NCBI RefSeq assembly: GCF_900880675.1
Contig: NC_044192.1
Coordinates: 2,444,561 to 2,508,560 of the forward strand
Source of the DNA: Sparus aurata
Taxonomy: Eukaryota > Chordata > Actinopteri > Spariformes > Sparidae
DNA length: 64,000 bases
Direction of reading: 5' to 3'
Under the pieces are notes generated by a model. The model was not told the origin of the DNA. It saw nothing but the letters and a program-made list of their open reading frames with translations, and searched no databases. Positions 36,027 to 46,648 of this stretch are shown here, piece by piece. Position 1 is the first letter of the stretch. Each line of letters begins with the position of its first letter. The position numbers were made by a program, and so were the translations under genes.

Positions 36027-36164
36027 ATGGCTCCTGATGAGCAGGTTGGCAGCTTACATGGCAGCTTCTGCTGTCAGTGTATGAATCATGTCTGTATCAG
36101 GATTTGTATTTTCTTGGCTGTCGTGTTTCATCTCAATGCTTTAACACCTGCTGCTGTACTTTAA
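36027..36164 (+). CDS. Small ORF (45 aa) with signal-peptide-like core
   Basis: Starts MAPDEQVGSLHG, then CCQCMNHVCIRICIFLAVVF, a basic residue followed by a hydrophobic stretch. An internal Met gives a classical signal-peptide shape. In the D unit (ATG 52014) a one-T difference keeps the frame open to a splice-donor-like TTCAG/GTAAAC; here the stop comes just after. No homologue recognised. May be a relic first exon or chance. Confidence 0.2.
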   Translation: MAPDEQVGSLHGSFCCQCMNHVCIRICIFLAVVFHLNALTPAAVL

Positions 36165-36618
36165 CGTTTTTAAGTATAAAACAGTGAAAACAAGGTGTTC
36201 AGTGGACAGTACTTCAGGTAAACAGCGGTCCTGACTCCAGAATTTCCAGCTGCTGCAGTTCTGCTCCTCTGATCAATGTTTAAAATGTAAAATGCAGATG
36301 TAGCAGTGGATGGGTCGGGTGGAGGTGGAGAGGCGTGACCTCAGTATTTCTTAAATCCTGCCACAGTGGATCACAGCGGCTCTCCATACAGCTCTGACAC
36401 ACTCACACACCAACGTCTGGAGCGTCTGTGGCCCAGTTGTTGGCAGTAGTTGGGCCTCGTCTGTGGCCTTTTGGCAGATTGAGCGTGTTGGATCACGTGC
36501 CCACTTGTACACAATGCTATGGTGGCTGAGGAGGACAATAAACCACAACAACATCCAGCAATAAATCTGTACTGACTGAAACACGTCCCTGTGTTAGCTG
36601 TGAAGCTACAACATTTAA
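36050..36618. repeat. TRIM-upstream conserved block, B unit
   Basis: Near-identical to 43232-43803, 51986-52550 and 59146-59863. It contains a 77-codon minus frame (36351-36584) that is the same in all four. As the whole block is copied, that frame is not independent evidence for a gene. Confidence 0.8.
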
Positions 36619-36916
36619 AGGAGCACTCTGTAGTTTAATGGAAGAAATGTTCATCAGAACACAAAGATCTTCATTGAATAAACAAACTGACCTTAAAGGA
36701 AAACACAGTTTTATACTGTTTTACTTTGTTTATATGTGGCGGACCCTGCCACCTTTCCAGCTTCAAACAGTGTTCTGGGACCTTTTCTTCCTCTGAGAAC
36801 AGCTTGTTTATTCACTTATGGAGAAAATACATATTTCAGAGTTTGTATGCCTCATTAATATTGTAAATAAGGACGGTTGGATTTTAAATTCTTCTATAAA
36901 ACTACGCAGGTCTCCT
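36619..36916. mobile_element. TTAA-flanked MITE upstream of TRIM 2
   Basis: AGGAGCACTCTGTAGTTT at the left and AAACTACGCAGGTCTCCT at the right are imperfect inverted ends, with TTAA on both sides (36615-36618, 36917-36920). It ends about 230 bases upstream of the TRIM splice donor, so it may contribute promoter sequence. Confidence 0.75.
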
Positions 36917-36920
36917 TTAA

Positions 36921-37272
36921 CAGAAGACGTCTGACACAGCTCCGCCCCTCAACACACTCGGCTGTGAACAAACTAGGAAACAGTCTGTTGTTCTTCCTCA
37001 TTCCAGAGACACACAGACAGAGACGATCAACTTCACCATCAGAACAAAGTCCAACAAGAAGAGCGTCTTCTGAGTGAGTTCAGCTATAAGAGAGAAAAAC
37101 TACACTCAGCAGCACTTCTTCACCCTGCAGACACTCACACACTGAAGGTGAGTTTGACTGAAACACAACTCAAAGTGAAAGTAAAGTTCAGTGCTGTTAT
37201 TAGAGGAGTGAGCAGAGACGTGACTGACTGGACTTTCTGTCTGCTGTGTTTTCAGCTTCACTCAGAGACTAA
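36921..37272 (+). promoter_or_regulatory. TRIM 2 noncoding exon 1 and intron
   Basis: Donor at 37147/37148, acceptor at 37255/37256, ISRE-like AAAGTGAAAGTAAA at 37172-37185. Confidence 0.6.
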
Positions 37273-38661
37273 ATGGCTTCCAGATCAGAGGAGGATCTCT
37301 GCTGTCCGGTCTGTCAGGACGTCTTCAGAGAGCCTGTTGTTCTGTCCTGTAGCCACAGCTTCTGTAAAGACTGTCTGCAGAGCTGGTGGAGACAGAAACA
37401 AACACAGGAGTGTCCAGTTTGTAAGAGAAGATCTTCAAGGGAAGAACCACCTGTTAGTCTGGTCATAAAGAACCTGTGTGAAGCCTTCTTGTTAGAGAGA
37501 GTCCAGAGAGCTTCAGAGGACTTCTGCAGTCTGCACTCTGAGAAACTCAAACTCTTCTGTCTGGACCATCAGCAGCCGGTGTGTGTCGTCTGCAGAGACT
37601 CAGAACAACACACCAACCACAGATTCAGACCCATCAATGAAGCTGCACAACAACACAAGAAGAAACTTGAAGAAACTCTGGAGCCTTTAAAGAAGAAGTT
37701 AAAGGTTTTTGAAGAAGTTAAAGTGAAGTTTGATCAGACAGCAGAACACATGAAGGTCCAGGCCCGACACACAGAGAGGCAGATTAAGGATCAGTTTAAG
37801 AAGCTGCAGCAGTTTCTAGAAGAGGAAGAGGAGGCCAGGATGGCTGCACTGAGGGAGGAAGAGGAGCAGAAGAGTCAGATGATGAAGGAGAAGATGGAGG
37901 CTCTGAGCAGAGAGATAGCAGCTCTTTCACACACAGTCAGAGCCACAGAGGAGGAGCTGAGAGCTGAAGACGTCTCATTCCTGCACAACTACAAGGCTGC
38001 AGTGGAAAGAGTCCAGCAGCGCCCCCTGCTGGAGGATCCACAGCTGCCCTCAGGAGCTCTGATAGACCAGGCCAAACACCTGGGCAACCTGAGCTTCAAC
38101 ATCTGGAACAAGATGAAGGACATGGTCTCCTACACTCCTGTGGTTCTGGACCCAAACACTGCTCATCCAAAACTGATCCTGTCTAAAGATCTGAGCAGTG
38201 TGAGAGGAGGACAGATACAGAAGCTTCCTGATAATCCAGAGAGGTTTGATAAACTCTGGTCTGTCCTGGGCTCTGAGGGCTTTAACTCAGGGACTCACAG
38301 CTGGGACGTCGAGGTTGGAGACAGTACACGCTGGTTACTGGGTGTGTGTGCAGAGTCTGTCCAGAGGAAGGGTCTCATATGGTCTGGATTCTGGTATATT
38401 CGGTTATACAATGGTGAATACTCAGCACACTCACCATCAACTCCATCCACTGTTCTCGTAGTTGAGAAGAAGCTCCAGAGGATCAGAGTGAATCTGGACT
38501 GGAACAGAGGAAAGCTGTCGTTCTCTGATCCTGACACTGACACACACATACACACCTTCACACACACTTTCACTGAGAAGATGTTTCCACGTATTCACAC
38601 TGGGGATGACCTGAAGATATTACCACTGAAGGTGTGTGTGACAGTGGAACAGAGCAGGTAG
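37273..38661 (+). CDS. TRIM 2: class IV TRIM E3 ligase, TRIM35/A33-like (462 aa)
   Basis: Same architecture as TRIM 1, all RING and B-box ligands kept. Three extra residues (LLE, in EAFLLERVQRA) lie in the RING-B-box linker. The linker start is SREEPP instead of SREHPP. PRY-SPRY differences from TRIM 1 include K302, QI at the 310 region, R350, C356, L365, Y372, R374, L375, E379 and TGDD at the 440 region (TRIM 1 numbering). No disabling change, so likely functional. Confidence 0.93.
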   Translation: MASRSEEDLCCPVCQDVFREPVVLSCSHSFCKDCLQSWWRQKQTQECPVCKRRSSREEPPVSLVIKNLCEAFLLERVQRASEDFCSLHSEKLKLFCLDHQQPVCVVCRDSEQHTNHRFRPINEAAQQHKKKLEETLEPLKKKLKVFEEVKVKFDQTAEHMKVQARHTERQIKDQFKKLQQFLEEEEEARMAALREEEEQKSQMMKEKMEALSREIAALSHTVRATEEELRAEDVSFLHNYKAAVERVQQRPLLEDPQLPSGALIDQAKHLGNLSFNIWNKMKDMVSYTPVVLDPNTAHPKLILSKDLSSVRGGQIQKLPDNPERFDKLWSVLGSEGFNSGTHSWDVEVGDSTRWLLGVCAESVQRKGLIWSGFWYIRLYNGEYSAHSPSTPSTVLVVEKKLQRIRVNLDWNRGKLSFSDPDTDTHIHTFTHTFTEKMFPRIHTGDDLKILPLKVCVTVEQSR

Positions 38662-39245
38662 AGATAAAGATGACTTTTGTGTTCACTGAATTTTACCTGT
38701 GAGGTTGCACATGCTGCTCCTGCTGTCATCTTTCTAAAAATATCTTTGTTTCATTTTCTGCTGTTTGTTTTGATTTCATTTTTTGTTTCTTACTTTCAAA
38801 TATGACCAAATATCAAAATGTGAATCTACGATGGATCTATGATTTTATTTCATTAACATAACCAGGACATTGGAATTAAATATGCAGCAATTCTACATAA
38901 TTTCCTCTCAGGGATTATTAAAGTTATCTATCTGTACACAAAACCCTCAATCATTATACAAACATCAACATCAGCTGGAAATCACAAACTTTTGATCAAA
39001 AGAAAGAAAACAATTATCAATTTATGAATGACTGCATGTTTGAGTGGCTGAGATCCAAGACACTTTATTTTAAAGTCTAGATTATAGTTGCTGACATTAG
39101 AATCAAAACATGATAATGGTGGTGATTTCATATCATGTTTTTCATCAACATTATAAAATATCGTCTCTTCATGGTTGTCATGATTCATCTTGTTTGGTCC
39201 ATCTATATCAGACTTAAGTTGATCTTGTATATCTGGAAAGAGTGG

Positions 39246-39251
39246 AATAAA
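39246..39251 (+). terminator. Candidate poly(A) signal of TRIM 2
   Basis: AATAAA about 585 bases after the stop; conserved position in the array. Confidence 0.5.
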
Positions 39252-39423
39252 GTTTGTAAAAGTCTGGAAATGCATCGTGTCATTCTTCATAATTTACAGT
39301 GTGATTCTTTGTACTGACAACGCAGCAGAAGAGAATGGACAGAAACACAGGCTGACATGTAGGAACACGTATCAAGACGTGATGTTTGGGAAAAGATGTA
39401 ACAATCTGGCAACATTATTATAA

Positions 39424-40622
39424 CAGATTTTCTCAATTGCTAAACACTAAAACCCATTGGCTGAACAAAGTTTGCAGTTGTCTGAACTCATTTAGCTAAA
39501 TGTGCAGTCTGTTGTCAACACCTTAAACCATTTCACACGGTAAAACACAATTTGCAGATCTCACTTAGACTTTTCAGCAGAACTCTAAACACATTCTCAT
39601 TCTCAAAACACATTCTGCACTCTAATGCACATGTCATCCATACTGGTAAACACAAGTGGCAACCATCAAATACAAATAGAGAACACATATCATTGATTAA
39701 ACACAACCACTCAAAACTGATTTCACTTGTTTCAAATCATGTGACACAACCAATATAAGCCAGTTCAGTATAAGCCAGAGAGCAAACAGGTAAATCTTCT
39801 GCAAGCCATGGATTTATCCTGTGGTAATATAGGTGAGGAACCATGTCAGGGCTGGATACGGCACACAAGAGGCTTCTTCCCCCGGTCGCCTCAGGAGGGA
39901 AAATATTGCTTGTGATGTGGACGAAGTGCTCTGGCCTGACCCAGCCCAAAGACAAGAAGAAGCACACTGATCATATGTTTACTCCTTTGATTTTTGTATT
40001 ATATACTGTAGTACAGTGCATTGTAGGCTACTGTAAACTAAACACATTGTCTGGCCCTGAACATTATGCTTTCCATTTGTGTACAGCACTGACTGCTCAA
40101 TAGATTTTGACTGGTTGCAGGTTCATATCAACAAGAACAAGAATTACAGTATCACAGAAACAAAGGACACGTTTGTGAGATGCAGGATACAGTGCTGTAA
40201 AAATAGGGGGACAAGGAGGAGGAGGAACAAAGAAAACTGCAAAGAGCAAAGCAGAGCATAATTTCTGATCAATTTTGAACATGTTTTCATTCATCAAAAG
40301 ACAATGACAGAAAAATATGAAATTTCTTTTGAGATTAAAAATGTATTTCTCCCTGAGAACTATATGTTTTGAACAACGTGTTTTCTATTTTTTGGTGTAT
40401 TGTTTACTGACTGCTTGATAGTTTATATCATTTTGATCGCTTTGTTTATGATTTGAGCGCAGTGTTTGGTTTTGAGCACAGGTAAATCTGTTTTGAGGCG
40501 AAAGTTTCATTTTGCACAAGGAGTCAGAGGTTTTGTAAATAGTGCTTGAAGCTGAGATTTTGTGTTTAATGTTGTCAGAAAATGGAGCAAGGTTTCAGAA
40601 ATTGTGCAATTGAGAAAAACTG
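39424..40622 (+). mobile_element. 1199-bp Tc1/mariner-like element, copy 1
   Basis: CAGATTTTCTCAATTGC at the left and CAATTGAGAAAAACTG at the right are inverted ends next to TA, inserted in the (ATT)n tract. Inside, one frame reads GWIRHTRGFFPR and CDVDEVLWPDPAQRQ, resembling the C-terminus of fish IS630/Tc1-type transposases; the DDE core is missing. Same length as copy 2. Confidence 0.75.
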
Positions 40623-40679
40623 TATTATTATTACTATTATCATTATCATCATTATTATTATTATCATTAGTTTATTACT

Positions 40680-41010
40680 AATAATATCATGTGTACGAGG
40701 AACAGCACCAGACTCTGAAGCCAGTTTTCTTATGGGCCAAACTGTAGTCACATCATCCCATGATGCACTGCGGCCAAAAACTACTTTTTCCCGTAAGCTA
40801 ACATTGTGAAAGTAGGAGCTGTAAAACGGTAAATACGTGTTTTTGAGCGTCACAACATCATGACTCATATCACTATCAGCATTTAAGTAATTCGGTCCAA
40901 TAACATTTGGAAGATCTAGAAGAGCCGCACGATAAAACTATTTTATCTTCATTCGAGTTAGCCCGACGCTAAACCGGAAGTTATCCGGGCGCTAAACCGG
41001 AAGTTAGCCT
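40680..41010 (+). other. Unit-end block of the B unit with two ETS sites
   Basis: Conserved block (GTGTACGAGGAACAGCACCA ... AGCCGCACGATAAAA). It ends in the tandem ETS sites ACCGGAAGT at 40973 and 40996, 23 bases apart. Confidence 0.6.
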
Positions 41011-43204
41011 AAACAAACAAATCGTAAGCACAAGCAAACACAGAGATGGTAGTTGCAGTATTTTTTGATGTAGAAAAAGCATATGATATGCTATGGAAGG
41101 AGGGAATACTCATTAAACTAGAGAAGTTGGCTGCAGGAGGGAAAATGTTTAATTGGATTTCGGGGTTCTTGTTAGGGAGACAAATACAGGTGAGGGTTGG
41201 TGTTGAGCACTCAAACATTTACACTGTTGAAAATGGAACTCCACAAGGGAGTGTATGCAGTCCAATATTATTTAACATGATGATAAATGACTTCTTTGAG
41301 GGAGTGGAAAGCACAGTAGGGAAATCACTGTATGCGGATGATGGAGCACTTTGGGTAAGAGGAAGAAACTTAGAATATTTAAAAAAGAAAATGCAAAAGG
41401 CAAGAAGTAAAGTGGAGGAATGGACGCATAAATGGGGATTTAAAATGTCAGTGGCAAAATCTCAGGTGATATGCTTTGCAAGGCAGCATAAGCAAGTTCC
41501 ACTAAAATTATATGGAGCAGGTCAGAGAGATCAGATTTTTGGGAATTATATTTGATGAAAAACTCACATGGGGTCAACATATCAAAAAAATGACTAATAA
41601 ATGCAAAAAGTTCAATAACTTATTAAGATGTCCAGCAGGCCAAGACTGGGGAGCAAACAGAAGATCTTTGGTAAATATATATAGGGCCCTCATGAGATCA
41701 ATACTAGATTATGGGTGTTTAGCATATATGTCTGCGTCAGAAACTAATTTAAAGAAACTGGACAGGGAACAATCACAAGCCATTCGTACTTGCACAGGAG
41801 CATTTAAAACATCTCCAATATCAGCACTTCAGGTAGAAGAGGAAGAAATGCCGCTGAGAATTAGAAGGGACCAGATCATGCTGGCATATTGGGTCAGTTT
41901 GGAGGGATATGGGACTTTGCATCCAACAAAGGCTACCCTGCAGGAGTGTTGGGAACACAGGGGAGTTAAAGACAGAAGTTTTGGGCGGGTCGGCAAAGAA
42001 ATGGCTCAAAAAATAAAGTTAACAGGACTAAACATAAGCAGAGCAGTCCCAAAGTCAGTAATACCTCCCTGGAAATTCTACACTCCAGCAACAGATACGC
42101 AATTATTGGAGACAACCAAAAACAATACCAAAAAAATACCGACATGGACAATAGAACAAAACTATATAAATCAACAATACCCTAAAGAAGTGTTCATCTT
42201 CACAGATGGATCAAAAGACCCACAAACAGGACGTACAGGAACAGCAGTTTACATCCCAAAATTTAATATAGGCATCAAAAACAGGACATGGGATCATCTC
42301 TCAGTGTATACAGTTGAAATGATGGGGATAATATTGGCGTTGCAGTGGGTGGAGGATAGTAGTCAACACAAAGTAACAATAGCAACAGATAGTATCTCAA
42401 CACTTACAAGCATTCAATCAGGGAATTCATGCAGGTAAGATCTTTTACTGGAAATATCAAATCATATATACAGATTTCACAATAAAGGTGTGGATGTTTC
42501 TTTCCTCTGGGTTCCTGCCCACGTAGGAGTCGAAGGGAATGAAGAAGCCGATATATTGACCAAACAAGCACTAAAATCAAACACAAGGAACACGGAAATA
42601 CCCTTAAGCAGGGCAGAAGTCAAATCTATTATCAGTAAACACATGTGCAAAATCTGGCAGGAAAGTTGGGATAGTTTGACCACAGGAAGACATCTTTACA
42701 GAATACAACCACAAGTCAAAAATGGTGAAATACGGGGCAGGAACCGGAGGGAAGAAATGATCTAAACTCGACTCAGAATAGGACACACAGGACTCAATCA
42801 CACACTCAGTAAAATAGGGAAACATCCAACAGGTTTGTGTTCACAATGTACACAACCAGAAACAGTCCACCATGTATTGCTGGAGTGTAGTAAGTACAGG
42901 GAGGAACGACAGGAAGTTCTCCAAATGCTGACAGAAGGAAAGCTAGAATTGACCTTAAGGAATCTATTAGGGAGGACAGCAAAAAAGAGGATGAGTGTTT
43001 TAATGAAATATCTAAAGGACACAGGTGTAGGATATAGACTACAAGGAATAACAGTTAATTTTTTTTCTTTCTTTCTTTCTTTCTTTATTATTTTCTAGTT
43101 CTGACCGTCTCATGTTCCACACTCCAGTCCAGTAGGTGGCGGTAAATGCACCTAAAAGCTGGTTGCCAACCGCCAATAAAAGCCAGTAGAAGAAGAAGAA
43201 GAAG
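41011..43204 (+). mobile_element. I/Nimb-type LINE with RNase H, copy 1 (5'-truncated)
   Basis: Begins inside the RT and ends with a GTAGGTGGCGGTAAATGC tail and (GAA)n. AAACAAA-type sequence at both borders (41011, 43207) is a probable target duplication. A (TTTC)n tract lies at 43061-43087. Confidence 0.8.
41046..43098 (+). pseudogene. I-type LINE ORF2 remnant, copy 1
   Basis: RT motifs FFDVEKAYD, NGTPQGSVCSPILFN and LYADD are intact in the first frame (to 41555). A frameshift at 41512-41555 moves to the thumb and RNase H (FTDGSKDPQTG, VEMMGIILAL, WVPAHVGVEGNEEAD). Then comes a CSQC...HHVLLEC finger. Stops at 42436 and 42763 disable it. Confidence 0.85.
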
Positions 43205-43231
43205 GAAACAAATTGCTCATGATGAGCAGGT

Positions 43232-43803
43232 TGGCAGCTTACATGGCAGCTTCTGCTATCAGTGTATGAATCATGTCTGTATCAGGATTTGTATTTTCTT
43301 GGCTGTCGTGTTCCATCTCAATGCTTTAACACCTGCTGCTGTACTTTAATGTTTTTAAGTATAAAACAGTGAAAACAAGGTGTTCAGTGGACAGTACTTC
43401 AGGTAAACAGCGGTCCTGACTCCAGAATGTCCAGCTGCTGCAGTTCTGCTCCTCTGATCAATGTTTAAAATGTAAAATGCAGATGTAGCCGTGGATGGGT
43501 CGGGTGGAGGTGGAGAGGCGTGACCTCAGTATTTCTTAAATCCTGCCACAGTGGATCACAGCGGCTCTCCATACAGCTCTGACACACTCACACACCAACG
43601 TCTGGAGCGTCTGTGGCCCAGTTGTTGGCAGTAGTTGGGCCTCGTCTGTGGCCTTTTGGCAGATTGAGCGTGTTGGATCACGTGCCCACTTGTACACAAT
43701 GCTATGGTGGCTGAGGAGGACAATAAACCACAACAACATCCAGCAATAAATCTGTACTGACTGAAACACGTCCCTGTGTTAGCTGTGAAGCTACAACATT
43801 TAA
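43232..43803. repeat. TRIM-upstream conserved block, C unit
   Basis: As in the B unit; here fused directly to the LINE 3' tail, so TATA-like sequence is absent. The ATG-to-stop small frame reads through from the LINE tail (43146-43349). Confidence 0.75.
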
Positions 43804-44099
43804 AGGAGCATTCTGTAGTTTAATGGAAGAAATGTTCATCAGAACACAAAGATCTTCATTGAATAAACAAACTGACCTTAAAGGAAAACACAGTTTCATA
43901 CTGTTTTACTTTGTTTATATGTGGCGGACCCTGCCACCTTTCTAGCTTCAAACAGTGTTCTGGGACCTTTTCTTCCTCTGAGAACAGCTTGTTTATTCAC
44001 TTATGGAGAAAATACATATTTCAGAGTTTGTATACCTCATTAATATTAAATAAGGAAATTTCGATTTTAAATTCTTCTATTAAACTACACAGGTCTCCT
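43804..44099. mobile_element. TTAA-flanked MITE upstream of TRIM 3
   Basis: TTAA at 43800-43803 and 44100-44103; otherwise like the B-unit copy with small indels near 44045-44065. Confidence 0.75.
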
Positions 44100-44103
44100 T
44101 TAA

Positions 44104-44455
44104 CAGAAGACGTCTGACAGAGCTCCGCCCCTCAACACACTCACCTGTGAACAAACCAGGAAACAGTCTGTTGTTCTTCCTCATTACAGAGACACACAGA
44201 CAGAGACGATCAACTTCACCATCAGAACAAAGTCCAACAAGAAGAGCGTCTTCTGAGTGAGTTCAGCTATAAGAGAGAAAAACTACACTCAGCAGCACTT
44301 CTTCACCCTGCAGACACTCACACACTGAAGGTGAGTTTGACTGAAACACAACTCAAAGTGAAAGTAAAGTTCAGTGCTGTTATCAGAGGAGTGAGCAGAG
44401 ACGTGACTGACTGGACTTTCTGTCTGCTGTGTTTTCAGCTTCACTCAGAGACTAA
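44104..44455 (+). promoter_or_regulatory. TRIM 3 noncoding exon 1 and intron
   Basis: Donor 44330/44331, acceptor 44438/44439, ISRE-like AAAGTGAAAGTAAA at 44355-44368. Confidence 0.6.
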
Positions 44456-45835
44456 ATGGCTTCCAGATCAGAGGAGGATCTCTGCTGTCCGGTCTGTCAG
44501 GACGTCTTCAGAGAGCCTGTTGTTCTGTCCTGTAGCCACAGCTTCTGTAAAGACTGTCTGCAGAGCTGGTGGAGACACAAACAAACACAGGAGTGTCCAG
44601 TTTGTAAGAGAAGATCATCAAGGAGACATCCACCTGTTAGTCTGGTCATAAAGAACCTGTGTGAAGCCTTCAGAGTCCAGAGAGCTTCAGATGACTTCTG
44701 CAGTCTGCACTCTGAGAAACTCAAACTCTTCTGTCTGGACCATCAGCAGCCGGTGTGTCACATCTGCAGAGACTCAGAACAACACACCAACCACAGATTC
44801 AGACCCATCAATGAAGCTGCACAACAACACAAGAAGAAACTTGAAGAAACTCTGGAGCCTTTAAAGAAGAAGTTAAAGGTTTTTGAAGAAGTTAAAGTGA
44901 AGTTTGATCAGACAGCAGAACACATGAAGGTCCAGGCCCGACACACAGAGAGGCAGATTAAGGATCAGTTTAAGAAGCTGCAGCAGTTTCTAGAAGAGGA
45001 AGAGGAGGCCAGGATGGCTGCACTGAGGGAGGAAGAGGAGCAGAAGAGTCAGATGATGAAGGAGAAGATGGAGGCTCTGAGCAGAGAGATAGCAGCTCTT
45101 TCACACACAGTCAGAGCCACAGAGGAGGAGCTGAGAGCTGAAGACGTCTCATTCCTGCACAACTACAAGGCTGCAGTGGAAAGAGTCCAGCAGCGCCCCC
45201 TGCTGGAGGATCCACAGCTGCCCTCAGGAGCTCTGATAGACCAGGCCAAACACCTGGGCAACCTGAGCTTCAACATCTGGAACAAGATGAAGGACATGGT
45301 CTCCTACACTCCTGTGGTTCTGGACCCAAACACTGCTCGGCGAATCCTGATCCTGTCTGAAGATCTGAGCAGTGTGAGAGGAGGACAGATACAGAAGCTT
45401 CCTGATAATCCAGAGAGGTTTGATAAACTCTGGTCTGTCCTGGGCTCTGAGGGCTTTAACTCAGGGACTCACAGCTGGGATGTCGAGGTTGGAGACAGTA
45501 CATGCTGGTTACTGGGTGTGTCTGCAGAGTCTGTCCAGAGGAAGGGTAACATATTGTCTGGATTCTGGTGTATTCAGTTCTACAAAGGTAAATACAGAGC
45601 AGGCTCACCATCAACTCCAGACTCTGATGTCGTAGTTGAGAAGAAGCTCCAGAGGATCAGAGTGAATCTGGACTGGAACAGAGGAAAGCTGTCGTTCTCT
45701 GATCCTGACACTGACACACACATACACACCTTCACACACACTTTCACTGAGAAGATGTTTCCACGTATTCACAGTCGGGAGAACCTGAAGATATTACCAC
45801 TGACGGTGTGTGTGACAGTGGAACAGAGCAGGTAG
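44456..45835 (+). CDS. TRIM 3: class IV TRIM E3 ligase, TRIM35/A33-like (459 aa)
   Basis: Complete RING, B-box2, coiled coil and PRY-SPRY. Distinguishing residues: H41 in the RING loop, SRRHPP linker, D79, HI at 102-103 between B-box ligands C101 and C104, RR at 295-296, N365, L367, G369, K377, R381, G383, DS at 389-390 and T450. Closest to TRIM 1 in SPRY, consistent with its position one higher-order unit away. Confidence 0.93.
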   Translation: MASRSEEDLCCPVCQDVFREPVVLSCSHSFCKDCLQSWWRHKQTQECPVCKRRSSRRHPPVSLVIKNLCEAFRVQRASDDFCSLHSEKLKLFCLDHQQPVCHICRDSEQHTNHRFRPINEAAQQHKKKLEETLEPLKKKLKVFEEVKVKFDQTAEHMKVQARHTERQIKDQFKKLQQFLEEEEEARMAALREEEEQKSQMMKEKMEALSREIAALSHTVRATEEELRAEDVSFLHNYKAAVERVQQRPLLEDPQLPSGALIDQAKHLGNLSFNIWNKMKDMVSYTPVVLDPNTARRILILSEDLSSVRGGQIQKLPDNPERFDKLWSVLGSEGFNSGTHSWDVEVGDSTCWLLGVSAESVQRKGNILSGFWCIQFYKGKYRAGSPSTPDSDVVVEKKLQRIRVNLDWNRGKLSFSDPDTDTHIHTFTHTFTEKMFPRIHSRENLKILPLTVCVTVEQSR

Positions 45836-46418
45836 AGATAAAGATGACTTTTGTGTTCACTGAATTTTACCTGTGAGGTTGCACATGCTGCTCCTGCTGT
45901 CATCTTTCTAAAAATATCTTTGTTTTATTTTCAGCTGTTTGTTTTGATTTCATTTTTTGTTTCTTACTTTCAAATATGACCAAATATCAAAATGTGAATC
46001 TACGATGGATCAATGATTTTATTTCATTAACATAATCAGGACATTGGGATTAAATATGCAACAATTATACATAATTTTCTCTCAGGGATTATTAAAGTTA
46101 TCTATCTGTACACAAAACCCTCAATCATTATAAAACATCAACATCAGCTGGAAATCACAAACTTTTGATCAAAAGAAAGAAAACAATAATCAATTTATGA
46201 ATGACTGCATGTTTGAGTGGCTGAGATCCAAGACACTTTATTTTAAAGTCTAGATTATAGTTGCTGACATTAGAATCAAAACATGATAATGGTGGTGATT
46301 TCATATCATGTTTTTCATCAACATAATAAAATATTGTCTCTTCATGGTTGTCAGGTTTCATCTTGTTTGGTCCATCTATATCAGACTTAAGTTGATCTTG
46401 TATTTCTGGAAAGAGTGA

Positions 46419-46424
46419 AATAAA
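46419..46424 (+). terminator. Candidate poly(A) signal of TRIM 3
   Basis: AATAAA in GTGAAATAAAG, at the conserved array position about 585 bases after the stop. Confidence 0.5.
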
Positions 46425-46583
46425 GTTTGTAAGTCTGGAAATGCATCGTGTCATTCTTCATAATTTACAGTGTGATTCTTTGTACTGACAACGCAGCAGA
46501 AGAGAATGGACAGAAACACAGGCTGACATGTAGGAACACGTATCAAGACGTGATGTTTGGGAAAAGATGTAACAATCTGGGAA

Positions 46584-46588
46584 CATTA

Positions 46589-46647
<59 letters not shown>
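46584..46647 (+). repeat. (ATT)n microsatellite, uninterrupted
   Basis: Empty-site equivalent of the Tc1/mariner-like insertions in the TRIM 2 and 4 units. Confidence 0.9.

Positions 46648-46648
<1 letters not shown>

Noticed and set aside
36351..36584. Identical 77-aa minus frame in four TRIM-upstream blocks
   Set aside because: The whole block is nearly identical, so an open frame is not evidence of selection; no recognised domain.
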